Source: Octadecabacter temperatus (lineage in GTDB: Bacteria > Pseudomonadota > Alphaproteobacteria > Rhodobacterales > Rhodobacteraceae). Taken from it: 64,000 nt of DNA. A program made the translations under genes and the position numbers. Below the pieces are notes generated by a model, which was given only the letters and a program-made list of their open reading frames with translations, did no database searches and had not been told where the DNA came from. Positions 46,109-54,282 of this stretch are shown here, one piece after another. Within the stretch, counting starts at the first letter, position 1. Each line of letters starts with the position of its first letter. Location: the NCBI RefSeq assembly GCF_001187845.1, contig NZ_CP012160.1, forward strand, positions 1-64,000, read 5' to 3'.

Positions 46109-46576
46109 ATGATTACACGTCGTCACTTCACATCTCTTTCCGCAGCGGCTCTTGTCATGACCGCTCTTCCTGCGCGCGCAGGCACGCCTATGCGCGTTCT
46201 CGCCTCACCCGGGTGCGGATGCTGTCACGCTTGGGCCGACTTGGCCCGTGCGCGTGGCTACGCTGTCACGGTCGAGGAACTGACCGACCCCGAGGCGCAG
46301 AAGTCAGAACGCGGCATACCGCTTGAATTGGCATCCTGTCATACCATTGAAGCGGATGGATATGTCTTCGAAGGGCATGTTCCGTTTGAAGCATTGGAAG
46401 CAGTCCTGCAGGATCGCCCAGACGTCACCGGGCTTGCCGTTCCGGGCATGCCGATGGGTTCCCCCGGCATGGGAGATGATCCGTCCGCCCGTTACGACGT
46501 TATTGCATTTGGCGGAGAGGCGGGCACCGGAACGGTGTACTACCGAGCTGGTACTGCACAGCCCTTCGACACGTGA
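46109..46576 (+). CDS. DUF411 metal-binding protein
   Basis: The 155-residue protein has a Tat-like signal (MITRRHF) ending PARAG, then the DUF411 motif SPGCGCCHAW and the Met-rich VPGMPMGSPGMG. DUF411 proteins are periplasmic copper binders found in copper-resistance clusters. Its stop overlaps the cytochrome start. Confidence 0.85.
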   Translation: MITRRHFTSLSAAALVMTALPARAGTPMRVLASPGCGCCHAWADLARARGYAVTVEELTDPEAQKSERGIPLELASCHTIEADGYVFEGHVPFEALEAVLQDRPDVTGLAVPGMPMGSPGMGDDPSARYDVIAFGGEAGTGTVYYRAGTAQPFDT

Positions 46577-47040
46577 TGGCAAGTCGCAAGGCAGTTCTTA
46601 TTACCGGCGGGCTCGCGCTCGCCGGTTTCGCCGCCGCCTTTGTCATGGCACAACCCTCCGATGGGGTCGGTCTGTTGTCACCTGATGACCTTGAAGTGGT
46701 CGCCCTTGGTCAGGGCATCTACGTGGCTCAGTGTGCTGCGTGCCACGGGGCGCGCCTCGAAGGGCAACCGAACTGGCGGACGCGGGGCGAAGATGGTTTG
46801 CTACCAGCACCGCCGCATGACGCGACCGGGCACACGTGGCACCACGACGATGAAACGCTCTTCACGCTGACCAAATATGGGCTTGCCGGACTGATGGAGA
46901 ATGCACCCCCATCCGGCATGCCTGTTTACGAAGATGTGCTCAGCGATGAAGAAATCATTGCCGTGCTATCCTTCATCAAATCAACCTGGCCCAGTGATAT
47001 TCGAGAGCATCACGACGCACTCAATGCCCAGTCCGAATAA
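46576..47040 (+). CDS. Class I c-type cytochrome
   Basis: The 154-residue exported protein has an N-terminal signal and one haem motif CAACH, with distal ligand likely in SGMPVYEDVL. It lies between DUF411 and CopC, a common order in alphaproteobacterial copper clusters. A role in Cu(I) oxidation or electron transfer is inferred. GTG at 46573 is an alternative start. Confidence 0.85.
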   Translation: MASRKAVLITGGLALAGFAAAFVMAQPSDGVGLLSPDDLEVVALGQGIYVAQCAACHGARLEGQPNWRTRGEDGLLPAPPHDATGHTWHHDDETLFTLTKYGLAGLMENAPPSGMPVYEDVLSDEEIIAVLSFIKSTWPSDIREHHDALNAQSE

Positions 47041-47052
47041 AGGAAAATTCAG

Positions 47053-47397
47053 ATGATCAAACAATTTCTTCTTGGCTTGGCCGTCGCAATTGCTCCAATG
47101 GTTGCTGCGGCGCATTCCAAGTCCGAAGCAACGACACCTGCTGATGGCGCGACTGTCACGGAAGTTTCAGAGCTTTCGATGCGGTTCGATGATCCGATGC
47201 GCATCATTTTCGTCACGCTGACTGCAAACGATGATGACATCGAAATCGAACGCGAGACCGGTATGGACCCAGTAACGGAATTCCGAGCAGTGCCATTGGA
47301 AGAGCTTGCGCCTGGAAGCTACCGTTTCGACTGGCGCGGCATGGCCTCAGACGGTCACCCGATGCAGGGTAACTTCTCTTTTACTGTCGCAGAGTGA
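47053..47397 (+). CDS. copC: Copper resistance protein CopC
   Basis: CopC is a periplasmic Cu-binding beta-barrel protein. The 114-residue precursor has a signal ending AAAHS, which leaves His as the N-terminal Cu(II) ligand, and the C-terminal motif ASDGHPMQGNFSF. It overlaps copD by 4 bp. Confidence 0.9.
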   Translation: MIKQFLLGLAVAIAPMVAAAHSKSEATTPADGATVTEVSELSMRFDDPMRIIFVTLTANDDDIEIERETGMDPVTEFRAVPLEELAPGSYRFDWRGMASDGHPMQGNFSFTVAE

Positions 47398-48272
47398 CTG
47401 GACTGGCTCCCATCGACGGTCTTGCCGCTTTAGCCATTGTGGCCAAAGCGATTGGCTATGGCGCGGCTCTGCTCGCGATGGGGAGCGTGCTGTTTTCCTT
47501 CGTCTTTGCGAAGCGCGCTGAGGTGTCTGTCTTACGCCTTGCTCGGCAGCTTGCGGTCGGTGCGGCACTGGTTGGCCTCGCGGTCTTGGCTGCACGTTTC
47601 GGCATTCGTGCGGCACGCATATCCGGGATGGGTTTTGAGGGAGCAACGGACCCGATGATGCTCGGGTTTGTTTGGCAAAGCCCACTTGGCACCGCCGCGA
47701 TTTGGCGTGGATTTGGCGAACTTGCGATACTGACGGTTTTGGTCCCCCGTATAGGGCAGTGGATTGCTTTGGTGGGCAGCCTTGTCGTAGCCATATCTTT
47801 TGCTCAAGTGGGCCACGCCCTGGGTGACCCCAGGTTGGTTCTTGCTGTCTTGATTGTTCTTCACCTACTGACCGCAGCTTTATGGGTTGGTGCGCTTTTG
47901 CCTTTGCGCCGCGCGGCGCTTACTCCCTCTGGCGTTGATGTGTTGCACCACTTTGGCAATGTCGCTGCTTTCGGAGTGGCCGCCCTGATCCTTGCGGGTA
48001 CAGCGCTCGCGTGGCTCCTTTCAGGTTCCGTCGCTGCCCTGTTCGGAACAGCCTATGGCTTAGGGCTTTTGTTCAAAGTCGCGATTGTTGCGGTACTTCT
48101 GGGCTTTGCGGCTTTCAATAAGGTGAGGCTTGTCCCTGCTATGCGCGCCGAGAAACCTGGCGCAACACATGCTCTGCGCCGTTCTATTTCAGTTGAAATG
48201 CTAGCTGTTGTCCTGATCCTGTTGGCAACCGCAACGATCACGAGTGTAACCACACCACCCGTCAATCTCTAA
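47394..48272 (+). CDS. copD: Copper resistance protein CopD
   Basis: The 292-residue membrane protein has about eight hydrophobic segments and the CopD block HLLTAALWVGALLPL. CopD works with CopC in copper uptake or handling. The GTG start overlaps the copC stop (GTGA). It ends 4 bp from the convergent csoR. Confidence 0.88.
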   Translation: MTGLAPIDGLAALAIVAKAIGYGAALLAMGSVLFSFVFAKRAEVSVLRLARQLAVGAALVGLAVLAARFGIRAARISGMGFEGATDPMMLGFVWQSPLGTAAIWRGFGELAILTVLVPRIGQWIALVGSLVVAISFAQVGHALGDPRLVLAVLIVLHLLTAALWVGALLPLRRAALTPSGVDVLHHFGNVAAFGVAALILAGTALAWLLSGSVAALFGTAYGLGLLFKVAIVAVLLGFAAFNKVRLVPAMRAEKPGATHALRRSISVEMLAVVLILLATATITSVTTPPVNL

Positions 48273-48276
48273 CGAC

Positions 48277-48549
48277 CTAGCCTCGCGCCTTGTCGAGCAA
48301 TTCGAGCAGTTCCGTGAATTTGGCTCGCTGATCCTCTCGGTCCCCCGATGCAAGCGCATCTTCAATGCAGTGTGATGCGTGATCATCTATCACGAGCTTC
48401 TCCACGCCCTTGAGCGCTGCCCGCACCGCTGCGATTTGCGTCAACACATCAACGCAATAGCGATCTTCCTCGACCATCCGGGCGATTCCGCGGACCTGTC
48501 CTTCAAGGCGATTGAGACGTTTTAGAGTGGCTTCGCGATTGTTGTGCAT
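48277..48549 (-). CDS. CsoR-family copper-sensing repressor
   Basis: The 90-residue all-helical repressor carries the CsoR ligand set Cys32, His57 and Cys61 (HxxxC) and lacks the N-terminal His of RcnR. It is therefore probably a Cu(I) sensor. It is divergent from the glutaredoxin-MauE gene across a textbook operator. Confidence 0.88.
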   Translation of the reverse strand: MHNNREATLKRLNRLEGQVRGIARMVEEDRYCVDVLTQIAAVRAALKGVEKLVIDDHASHCIEDALASGDREDQRAKFTELLELLDKARG

Positions 48550-48612
48550 GGCCTTCTTTTCGCATGGTGGCGGAGAAAAAGTCGAGAGAACACGGGATTA
48601 AATCTCGCGGTC

Positions 48613-48640
48613 TTGATAATATACCCTAGGGGGGTATATA
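48613..48640 (+). promoter_or_regulatory. Promoter with embedded CsoR operator
   Basis: TTGATA (48613-48618) and TATATA (48635-48640) are 16 bp apart. The dyad TATACCC-TAGGG-GGGTATA (48620-48638) fills the spacer, so CsoR binding would block polymerase. Confidence 0.8.
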
Positions 48641-48702
48641 AAGCGAAGCAGTGCAAACGCAAGCACCGCACCCGCATACGAAGCACGCAAACGGAGAAGC
48701 CA

Positions 48703-49488
48703 ATGCCTAAAGACGCACGCGATGTTGCTGAAATTGAAACAAATCCGGCTCAAGAAGCAGTCGGCAAAACTGCTGTGCTTTACCGAATGGCCTTGTCAGA
48801 TCATCTATGCCCATCCGGGCAAAAGGCGCGTTGGCTTCTCGAACGTCAGGGCTATGACGTCGATGACCGGCTGTTCCGAACCCGCGCCGAAGTGGATGCC
48901 TTCAAGGCTAAGCACGACGTCAATACGACTCCCCAGGCTTGGATCGAGGGCGAACGCGTTGGTGGCTACACAGACCTGCGCGAGAAACTAACCGGCTGGG
49001 ATCCTACAGCAACAACCTATCGACCTGTGTTGTATTTGTTCGCTGTTGCAGCGCTTACCGCAGTGGCACTTTCCATTGGATTTCTCGGAGCAATCACATG
49101 GCAGACACTTGGCTGGTTCATCTCGGTGTCGATGATCCTTCTCGGTATGCAGAAACTGCGCGACATCGAAGGTTTCACCACGATGTTCCTCAACTACGAT
49201 TTACTCGCGCGGAAATGGGTGCCTTACGCCTATATTTATCCGTTCGTAGAAACCGGCGCGGGTATCCTCATGACCGGCATGATCCTGACCTGGGTGTCCA
49301 CTCCCGCAGCGCTCCTGGTTGCGAGCGTCGGAGCCATCAGCGTCTTCAAAGCCGTCTACATCGACAAACGCGAGCTGAAATGCGCGTGCGTCGGAGGAAA
49401 CTCCAACGTCCCGCTAGGGTTTGTCAGCCTCACCGAAAACCTTATGATGGTGGCTATGGCAATCGTGATGCTTTGGTTGATGATTTGA
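48703..49488 (+). CDS. Glutaredoxin-MauE fusion membrane protein
   Basis: The 261-residue protein has an N-terminal glutaredoxin-like domain (LYRMALSDHLCPSGQKAR; the active site is monothiol CPSG) and a MauE/DoxX-like membrane domain with four segments and the motif CACVGGNSNVPLG. It probably moves reducing equivalents across the membrane under copper stress. GGAGAAG precedes the ATG at 48703. Confidence 0.78.
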   Translation: MPKDARDVAEIETNPAQEAVGKTAVLYRMALSDHLCPSGQKARWLLERQGYDVDDRLFRTRAEVDAFKAKHDVNTTPQAWIEGERVGGYTDLREKLTGWDPTATTYRPVLYLFAVAALTAVALSIGFLGAITWQTLGWFISVSMILLGMQKLRDIEGFTTMFLNYDLLARKWVPYAYIYPFVETGAGILMTGMILTWVSTPAALLVASVGAISVFKAVYIDKRELKCACVGGNSNVPLGFVSLTENLMMVAMAIVMLWLMI

Positions 49489-49803
49489 AATTAGCAATCG
49501 GTAATCAATGCGGACTTCAGGATTCAGATCTGGAACGGCACCAATGTCCCGCGACCTGTAAATTCGCCCTCTAATCCATGCTGCGACATCCTCGAACGGC
49601 AGTTTCTCCCGCCGCGCGATAGCATGAGGTTTTCGCTCATGCCGCATTTTCTTTGCTGCGTGAGCGCGCAGCACAAAATCACAATGGCCGAGTCGGGCTC
49701 TTAGGGTACCTTCGCCACATCTCGCACGAAGGTCAGCTTTGCATGCGAACAGCCTAATGTAGAGAGGCGGAGTTGAAGCTTTGTCTCCAATTTTGCCCGC
49801 CAG
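49489..49803. other. 315-bp gap with no convincing gene
   Basis: A minus-strand frame is open through most of it (segments KMRHERKPHAIARREKLP and FEDVAAWIRGRI) but runs into the MauE gene and has no family I recognise. It looks like a gene remnant. Confidence 0.3.
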
Positions 49804-50073
49804 TCAGTCTTCATCATAAAAATAGAATTTGCGGCGTGAAACATCGCTATTCGTGATGAGGATTTTCCAGAGTGTTTCGCCAACAAATGCAAGGATGGCT
49901 CCCGCGACAGCAAGGTGCAGCAGGAAGAGCGTATAGATGTCCCAAAAGTTGCCTGTCTCTGATCGATACGAGATGAAGCCAATGCTGCTAGCGACCAAGA
50001 GCAGGATGCCCATCAAGCGCAAGGAGTTAGCGAATTTATTGATCGGCGTGTTTGGGTCTTTTAGATGCTTCAT
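49804..50073 (-). CDS. Small two-segment membrane protein
   Basis: The 89-residue protein has two hydrophobic segments (LRLMGILLLVASSIGFI and LLHLAVAGAILAFVGETLW) and a charged tail rich in aromatic residues. No family is recognised. It lies 13 bp downstream of the XRE regulator on the same strand, so the two may be one operon. Confidence 0.5.
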   Translation of the reverse strand: MKHLKDPNTPINKFANSLRLMGILLLVASSIGFISYRSETGNFWDIYTLFLLHLAVAGAILAFVGETLWKILITNSDVSRRKFYFYDED

Positions 50074-50086
50074 TGAGTTGTTCGCT

Positions 50087-50512
50087 TTATCCAATGGCTG
50101 AAAAGAACAGCTTTGCCTCGCTTTGCGGCGATGTTCCCTTTGAGAGGGATTGCTCAAAAATGTATCTGGTAAACTTTTGGATTTCTGCGCTGGTAAGGGA
50201 TTTGTCGTTCGCATCCGCGTGCTCAAAAACTGCCTGTGCGGCTTCCCCGGCCAAGCGAGCTGATTGCTCACTGTCCGGGACAGAACTTCCATAGACCAAC
50301 CACATGAGGTTCTTGTCGAACTCTTCGCAGAATTTTACTGCGATCGAGAGCGGCAACTCCCGTTTTTCAAGTTCATAATTCTTATACGACTTGTCGGCGA
50401 TCCCGAGTATCGCGGCGACCTTGCTTTGAGGGTAGCCCAATTGGCTGCGCACGCTGAGCATCCTTTGGCCTATCCCGATCAACACAGTTGACATGCGGAC
50501 AAATGTTCCCAT
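50087..50512 (-). CDS. XRE-family HTH regulator
   Basis: The protein of about 141 residues has a repressor-type HTH (YPQSKVAAILGIADKSYKNY) followed by a block similar to phage CI N-terminal domains and a helical tail. It is divergent from the excisionase-like genes and probably represses them and the integrase. Alternative starts exist at 50548 (GTG) and 50494. Confidence 0.75.
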   Translation of the reverse strand: MGTFVRMSTVLIGIGQRMLSVRSQLGYPQSKVAAILGIADKSYKNYELEKRELPLSIAVKFCEEFDKNLMWLVYGSSVPDSEQSARLAGEAAQAVFEHADANDKSLTSAEIQKFTRYIFEQSLSKGTSPQSEAKLFFSAIG

Positions 50513-50584
50513 ATTTGGACTAACGTTACCCAATGCGACGTATTTCACCTATTCATACCATTATCTGGTAAAGAGGAAAGAACT

Positions 50585-50791
50585 ATGGACGATTGTTCCC
50601 TGCTTACCCCAAGAGAACTGGCCGCTCAGACTGGTTGGCCTGAGAAGCGGATCAGGAAATTGATCTCGACGAGAAGCATTAGGTTCTTAAGAAATGGGGC
50701 TAATTTTCTTCTGCCTCAGAACGCCATCCATGACTACATTGCTCGAAATATGGTCGAGCCATGCCAAGCCGAGGTGCAAGAAGATGAGTGA
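50585..50791 (+). CDS. Excisionase-like HTH protein 1
   Basis: The 68-residue protein has the AlpA/Xis winged-helix pattern LTPRELAAQTGWPEKRIRKL followed by a basic wing. GAGGAAAG precedes the ATG. It is a candidate recombination directionality factor for the adjacent integrase. Confidence 0.7.
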   Translation: MDDCSLLTPRELAAQTGWPEKRIRKLISTRSIRFLRNGANFLLPQNAIHDYIARNMVEPCQAEVQEDE

Positions 50792-51128
50792 CATTGTGCC
50801 ACCATATACGACGCCGCGTGCCCTCGCGAAGCGTCTTACCGCTTCTCCTAGATTCGTGTCAGATTCTGTCCGCGAACTCGGATGCTTTTGCAAAATTGGT
50901 CAGAAAGTCATTATGTTGGATCATCATGTGGTCACGTTTATGGAGGCGATGGAATGCCGCTCAAAGTCTTCAAACGGAACAAGCTCTATAGCTACAGGGG
51001 CACGGTTGCCGGTAGGCGATTACGAGGCCCTACGGGAACAGCGGACAAAAGGGTCGCTGAGAGGATCGCAGCCGAAGTCGAAGCAAAGGCGTGGCAAAGT
51101 CATCTTGATGGACCGGGCGCAACGCTGA
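50784..51128 (+). CDS. Excisionase-like HTH protein 2
   Basis: The frame overlaps the previous gene by 8 bp and encodes a second HTH (TTPRALAKRLTASPRFVSDSV) in its first 55 residues. The last 58 codons overlap the start of the integrase in another frame and look random. The functional part is probably the N-terminal half. Confidence 0.5.
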   Translation: MSDIVPPYTTPRALAKRLTASPRFVSDSVRELGCFCKIGQKVIMLDHHVVTFMEAMECRSKSSNGTSSIATGARLPVGDYEALREQRTKGSLRGSQPKSKQRRGKVILMDRAQR

Positions 51129-51919
51129 CATTTGCCCAAGCCGCAATCGCCTATCGGCAGGCTGTGCATGACGACCGATTTCTTGACCGTGTTGAAGACT
51201 ATTGGAAGGACACGCTTGTCCCAAAGATCACAGGCGAGGCTATCCGCCAAATGGCACGCAAGCTGTATCCCGGTGCAGCCAACGCCACTTTGAACCGCCA
51301 AGGCATCGTACCGGCGCAGGCGATAATCAACTACGCAGCAGATTTGGAATGGTGCGCGCGGATCAAGGTGAAGCGGTTCAAGGTCAATGCCAAGAGAAAG
51401 ACCCCCGCCACAAGGGCATGGGTAGAAGCTTTCGCCCAGCAAGCGGTGCAAGATGAGCTACACCACTTGGCTGCGTTGTGCCTGTTTATGTTTGGCACGG
51501 GAGCACGACGTGGTGAGGCATGTTCTTTGACCTGGGGTGACGTTGAGCTGTTTCAGAAGAAGGCCGTGATAAATCAAACCAAAATCGATGACCAACGCGT
51601 CGCGCACCTGTCACCGCCAGTGATCGCGGCATTGGCGAACATTCCTTCAAACCGCAAACCCGACAGTCTGGTGTTTCAGTATGCCTCTGGCGAAAGCGTG
51701 GGGCAGGTCTGGAACAACGTCATTGAGCGAGCGGGCATCGAAAAGCTTTCGCCCCACTGTTGCCGCCACGGATTTGCCACTTCGATGCTGCAGGCAGGAA
51801 TAGACCCAAAGACCGTTGCGGTACGCGGTGGCTGGAAAGACGTTGGAACAGTTATGAAATTCTATGCCCATGCGATGGACGATCCGACCGTCACAGATGT
51901 GCTTTTTGGCACAAAATAG
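50954..51919 (+). CDS. int: Tyrosine recombinase/integrase of the element
   Basis: The 321-residue integrase has an N-terminal arm-binding domain, a SAM-like core-binding domain and the catalytic set: Arg in GTGARRGEA, His-x-x-Arg in PHCCRHGF, Trp in GGWKDVG at the second His position, and Tyr in MKFYAHA. The ATG at 50954 follows GGAGG. It ends 66 bp from the right 31-bp repeat, the usual int-att arrangement. Confidence 0.92.
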   Translation: MPLKVFKRNKLYSYRGTVAGRRLRGPTGTADKRVAERIAAEVEAKAWQSHLDGPGATLTFAQAAIAYRQAVHDDRFLDRVEDYWKDTLVPKITGEAIRQMARKLYPGAANATLNRQGIVPAQAIINYAADLEWCARIKVKRFKVNAKRKTPATRAWVEAFAQQAVQDELHHLAALCLFMFGTGARRGEACSLTWGDVELFQKKAVINQTKIDDQRVAHLSPPVIAALANIPSNRKPDSLVFQYASGESVGQVWNNVIERAGIEKLSPHCCRHGFATSMLQAGIDPKTVAVRGGWKDVGTVMKFYAHAMDDPTVTDVLFGTK

Positions 51920-51926
51920 ACACAAG
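51906..51926. repeat. Probable integrase arm site, right
   Basis: TTGGCACAAAATAGACACAA plus G overlaps the last codons of int. It matches 34685-34705 at 19 of 21 positions in the same orientation, with two GRCACAA heptamers. It lies 59 bp inside the right repeat. Confidence 0.6.
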
Positions 51927-51985
51927 CCCAAGGCGTTAAGCGTCCAACTAACTGTAAATAAAAGGAAATATAACAATGACTTGGA

Positions 51986-52016
51986 CCCTTCGTTGGGGAA
52001 GGGTGTCCCACCGCCG
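51986..52016. repeat. attR: right 31-bp attachment repeat
   Basis: This repeat is identical to 34555-34585 in the same orientation. It marks the right junction of the element; chromosomal DNA resumes at 52017. Confidence 0.9.
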
Positions 52017-52036
52017 CATGTACGTGGTTCGGTGGG
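52007..52036 (-). promoter_or_regulatory. Displaced upstream half of the serC leader
   Basis: CCCACCG (52007-52013, inside attR) pairs with CGGTGGG (52030-52036, in chromosomal DNA), a perfect 7-bp stem. On the minus strand this is the leader stem that should precede serC. The serC-proximal copy at 34576 has lost the partner. The 52037-52127 stretch, A+T-rich at GATAAAATTTAATAG, probably held the divergent serC and serB promoters. Confidence 0.55.
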
Positions 52037-52127
52037 TTCGGGCAACAGCAAACCTGATAAAATTTAATAGTTCGGGTTGCGATTCCGCGCTCAGCAGGGT
52101 TTTTGGCAGCAAATCGGAGGACTGCAA

Positions 52128-52997
52128 ATGTTTGTTATCACCTTGATCGCGAAAGCTGGTGGCTTGGACCCAACGCTTGTCGAATCGTTGCGCAATGCGT
52201 GGGGTGGGCAGTCGGCCCAGTGGTTGGCCGCAGATGAAGCGGCTGAATTTGCCGTTCCAGCAATGCCGGAAAATTTGTGGGGTGTCTGGGACGACGTGCA
52301 ATGCATGGGTGTGGACTTGGTTTGCCAACCGATCGAGGGCCGCCGCAAAAAGATGCTGCTCGCCGATATGGACAGCACCATGATCCAGCAGGAATGCATC
52401 GACGAGCTCGCGGATGAAGCAGGCGTCGGCGCCCATGTCGCAGACATCACCGCGCGTGCGATGAACGGCGAGTTGGACTTTGAAGCGGCAATTGATGAAC
52501 GCGTTGGGCTTCTGAAAGGGCTAGACGCTGCGATTATTGATCACGTCCTGGACACGCGGATCACATACATGCCCGGCGGCAAAGCCTTGGTGCAAACAAT
52601 GAAAGCAAACGGCGGTTATGGCGCACTGGTATCGGGTGGTTTCACCGCATTCACCGCTAAGGTCGCGTCAGAGCTGGGGTTCGATGAAAACCGCGCCAAC
52701 ACGTTGGAGATTGTTGATGATCAGCTATCTGGCCACGTGGTACGTCCGATCCTTGGACAGCAGGCGAAACTTGACGCGCTTGGCGAGATTACGACGCGGT
52801 TGGGAATTTCTAAGAAAGACGTCCTCGCAGTTGGGGACGGCATGAATGACTTGTTGATGTTATCTAATGCAGGCACTGGCGTGGCGCTTCATGGTAAGCC
52901 CGCTTTGCAGGAAAAATGCGAAGTTCGCATCAACCACGGCGACCTCACGGCGCTTCTCTATATTCAAGGTTACGCTAAGACAGAATTCGTAACGTGA
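52128..52997 (+). CDS. serB: Phosphoserine phosphatase
   Basis: SerB completes serine synthesis. The 289-residue HAD enzyme has the nucleophile motif LADMDSTMI, a conserved ECIDELAD cap segment, SGGFTAFT, and the metal motif AVGDGMNDLLML. CGGAGGACTG precedes the ATG at 52128. Before the insertion it was divergent from serC. Its stop overlaps the next start (GTGA). Confidence 0.96.
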   Translation: MFVITLIAKAGGLDPTLVESLRNAWGGQSAQWLAADEAAEFAVPAMPENLWGVWDDVQCMGVDLVCQPIEGRRKKMLLADMDSTMIQQECIDELADEAGVGAHVADITARAMNGELDFEAAIDERVGLLKGLDAAIIDHVLDTRITYMPGGKALVQTMKANGGYGALVSGGFTAFTAKVASELGFDENRANTLEIVDDQLSGHVVRPILGQQAKLDALGEITTRLGISKKDVLAVGDGMNDLLMLSNAGTGVALHGKPALQEKCEVRINHGDLTALLYIQGYAKTEFVT

Positions 52998-53752
52998 TCG
53001 AAGTCGCGCCGGATGTGCTCGCGTTATTGGTTGCTGCGGCGTTCTTTGCTGGTTTCGTTGATGCCATTGCGGGTGGTGGTGGTCTCATCACGGTCCCCGT
53101 TTTGATTATCGCAGGCGCACCACCTTTGACGGCGATTGCGACCAATAAGGTGCAGGGGGTTTTTGGGGCAGGGATGGCGGCCGTTAGCTACGGACGCGCT
53201 GGGCATGTCGACTTGCGTCGACAGCTATGGGTAGCACTGCTTGCGCTCGGAGCGGGCGGGGTTGGCGCGCTTCTAACCGCAGCATTGCCGACCCAACTGA
53301 TCAGAATTGCATTGCCAGTGCTTCTAATTGCGATTGCGTTGTTTTTTGCCCTGAAGCCGGGACTAAATGACATTGATCGAACGGCGCGTTTTGGGCCGAT
53401 GATGTTTGCCGTGACGGTTGTTCCGCTGGTTGCGTTTTACGATGGCTTAATCGGCCCAGGTGCCGGCGCGTTCTATATGATCGGTTTTGTCGCACTTGCA
53501 GGCTACGGCGTTCTAAAGGCCACCGCACACACCAAGCTTTTGAACTTTTCTTCTAACCTCGGCGGGCTGCTGATTTACGCATTGGTCGCAAGCCCGTGGT
53601 GGATTACGGGCTTGCTTATGGGCTTTGCGCAAATGGCAGGTGCTTACGTCGGCGCGCGCATGGCAATGCGGATCGGGTCGAAACTCATCAAGCCGCTGCT
53701 GGTCGTGTCGGCAAGTGTTCTTGCCGCCAAACTGCTTTGGGACCTTACCTAA
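52994..53752 (+). CDS. TSUP-family transporter (TauE/SafE-like)
   Basis: The 252-residue membrane protein has about eight segments and the TSUP repeats FVDAIAGGGGLITVPVL and YDGLIGPGAGAFYMI. Members export sulfite or sulfoacetate or related organic anions; the substrate is unknown. It is translationally coupled to serB and ends 4 bp inside convergent ribH. Confidence 0.87.
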   Translation: MIEVAPDVLALLVAAAFFAGFVDAIAGGGGLITVPVLIIAGAPPLTAIATNKVQGVFGAGMAAVSYGRAGHVDLRRQLWVALLALGAGGVGALLTAALPTQLIRIALPVLLIAIALFFALKPGLNDIDRTARFGPMMFAVTVVPLVAFYDGLIGPGAGAFYMIGFVALAGYGVLKATAHTKLLNFSSNLGGLLIYALVASPWWITGLLMGFAQMAGAYVGARMAMRIGSKLIKPLLVVSASVLAAKLLWDLT

Positions 53753-54186
53753 GCAACCAGTGCCATCCGCGTTTTGCCGATCATCAAAGCGGCGCGCGCG
53801 GCTTCGCGACCTTTTTCAACAAAGTGGTCGCGATAGATTGCGTTGTGGTGATCTGTTTCTTGGTAGTGATGCGGCGTCAGTGAAACCGACAAGACTGGTA
53901 CGCCTGTATCAAGGCTAATGCGCATCAAGCCATCAACAACGGCGGAAGCCACGAAGTCGTGCCGATAAATACCTCCATCCACGACGAATGCCGCGCAAGC
54001 AATCGCTGCATAGCGACCCGTCCCGGCGACGTCCTTTGCAACCAAGGGCATCTCAAACGCACCGGGTACATCAAAAACGTCGATTTGGGATGCGGGGATA
54101 AGTTCGCAAAAACCATCATAGGCACGATCCACAATATCGGCGTGCCATTGCGCCTTAATAAAGGCGTAGCGTGGGGCGATTGTCAT
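53749..54186 (-). CDS. ribH: 6,7-dimethyl-8-ribityllumazine synthase, type II (RibH2-like)
   Basis: The 145-residue enzyme condenses the riboflavin precursors. The block FVVDGGIYRHDFVA, with Arg-His in place of the usual GETxH stretch, identifies the decameric type II form known from Brucella and Mesorhizobium. No other rib gene is adjacent. An FMN riboswitch and a CCACGC/GCGTGG hairpin (54209-54224) lie in its leader. GGGAAAGGAGA is the ribosome binding site. Confidence 0.9.
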   Translation of the reverse strand: MTIAPRYAFIKAQWHADIVDRAYDGFCELIPASQIDVFDVPGAFEMPLVAKDVAGTGRYAAIACAAFVVDGGIYRHDFVASAVVDGLMRISLDTGVPVLSVSLTPHHYQETDHHNAIYRDHFVEKGREAARAALMIGKTRMALVA

Positions 54187-54282
54187 TAGGGTCTCCTTTC
54201 CCGATTACCACGCGATTGCGTGGGTGACATATCACCTCGGGGCAAAGAATCGCTGCGCATGTGGGGACCACAAGCACACCGA

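Larger units (their letters stand above)
34555..52016. mobile_element. Integrative mobilisable element with metal-resistance cargo
   Basis: The element is bounded by identical 31-bp direct repeats (34555-34585 and 51986-52016), giving a 17,431-bp unit including one repeat copy. It has a tyrosine integrase and excisionase-like genes next to the right repeat, and an HTH replication-type gene, MobC and relaxase at the left. A HigBA-like module and mercury, zinc and copper genes lie between. It has no mating-pair genes, so transfer would need a helper. It splits the former serC-serB intergenic region. Confidence 0.88.

Noticed and set aside
51986..52016. Second, independent serC-type riboregulator controlling serB
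   Set aside because: The copy points away from serB and is identical to the serC copy with int beside it; an attachment-site duplication explains it better.
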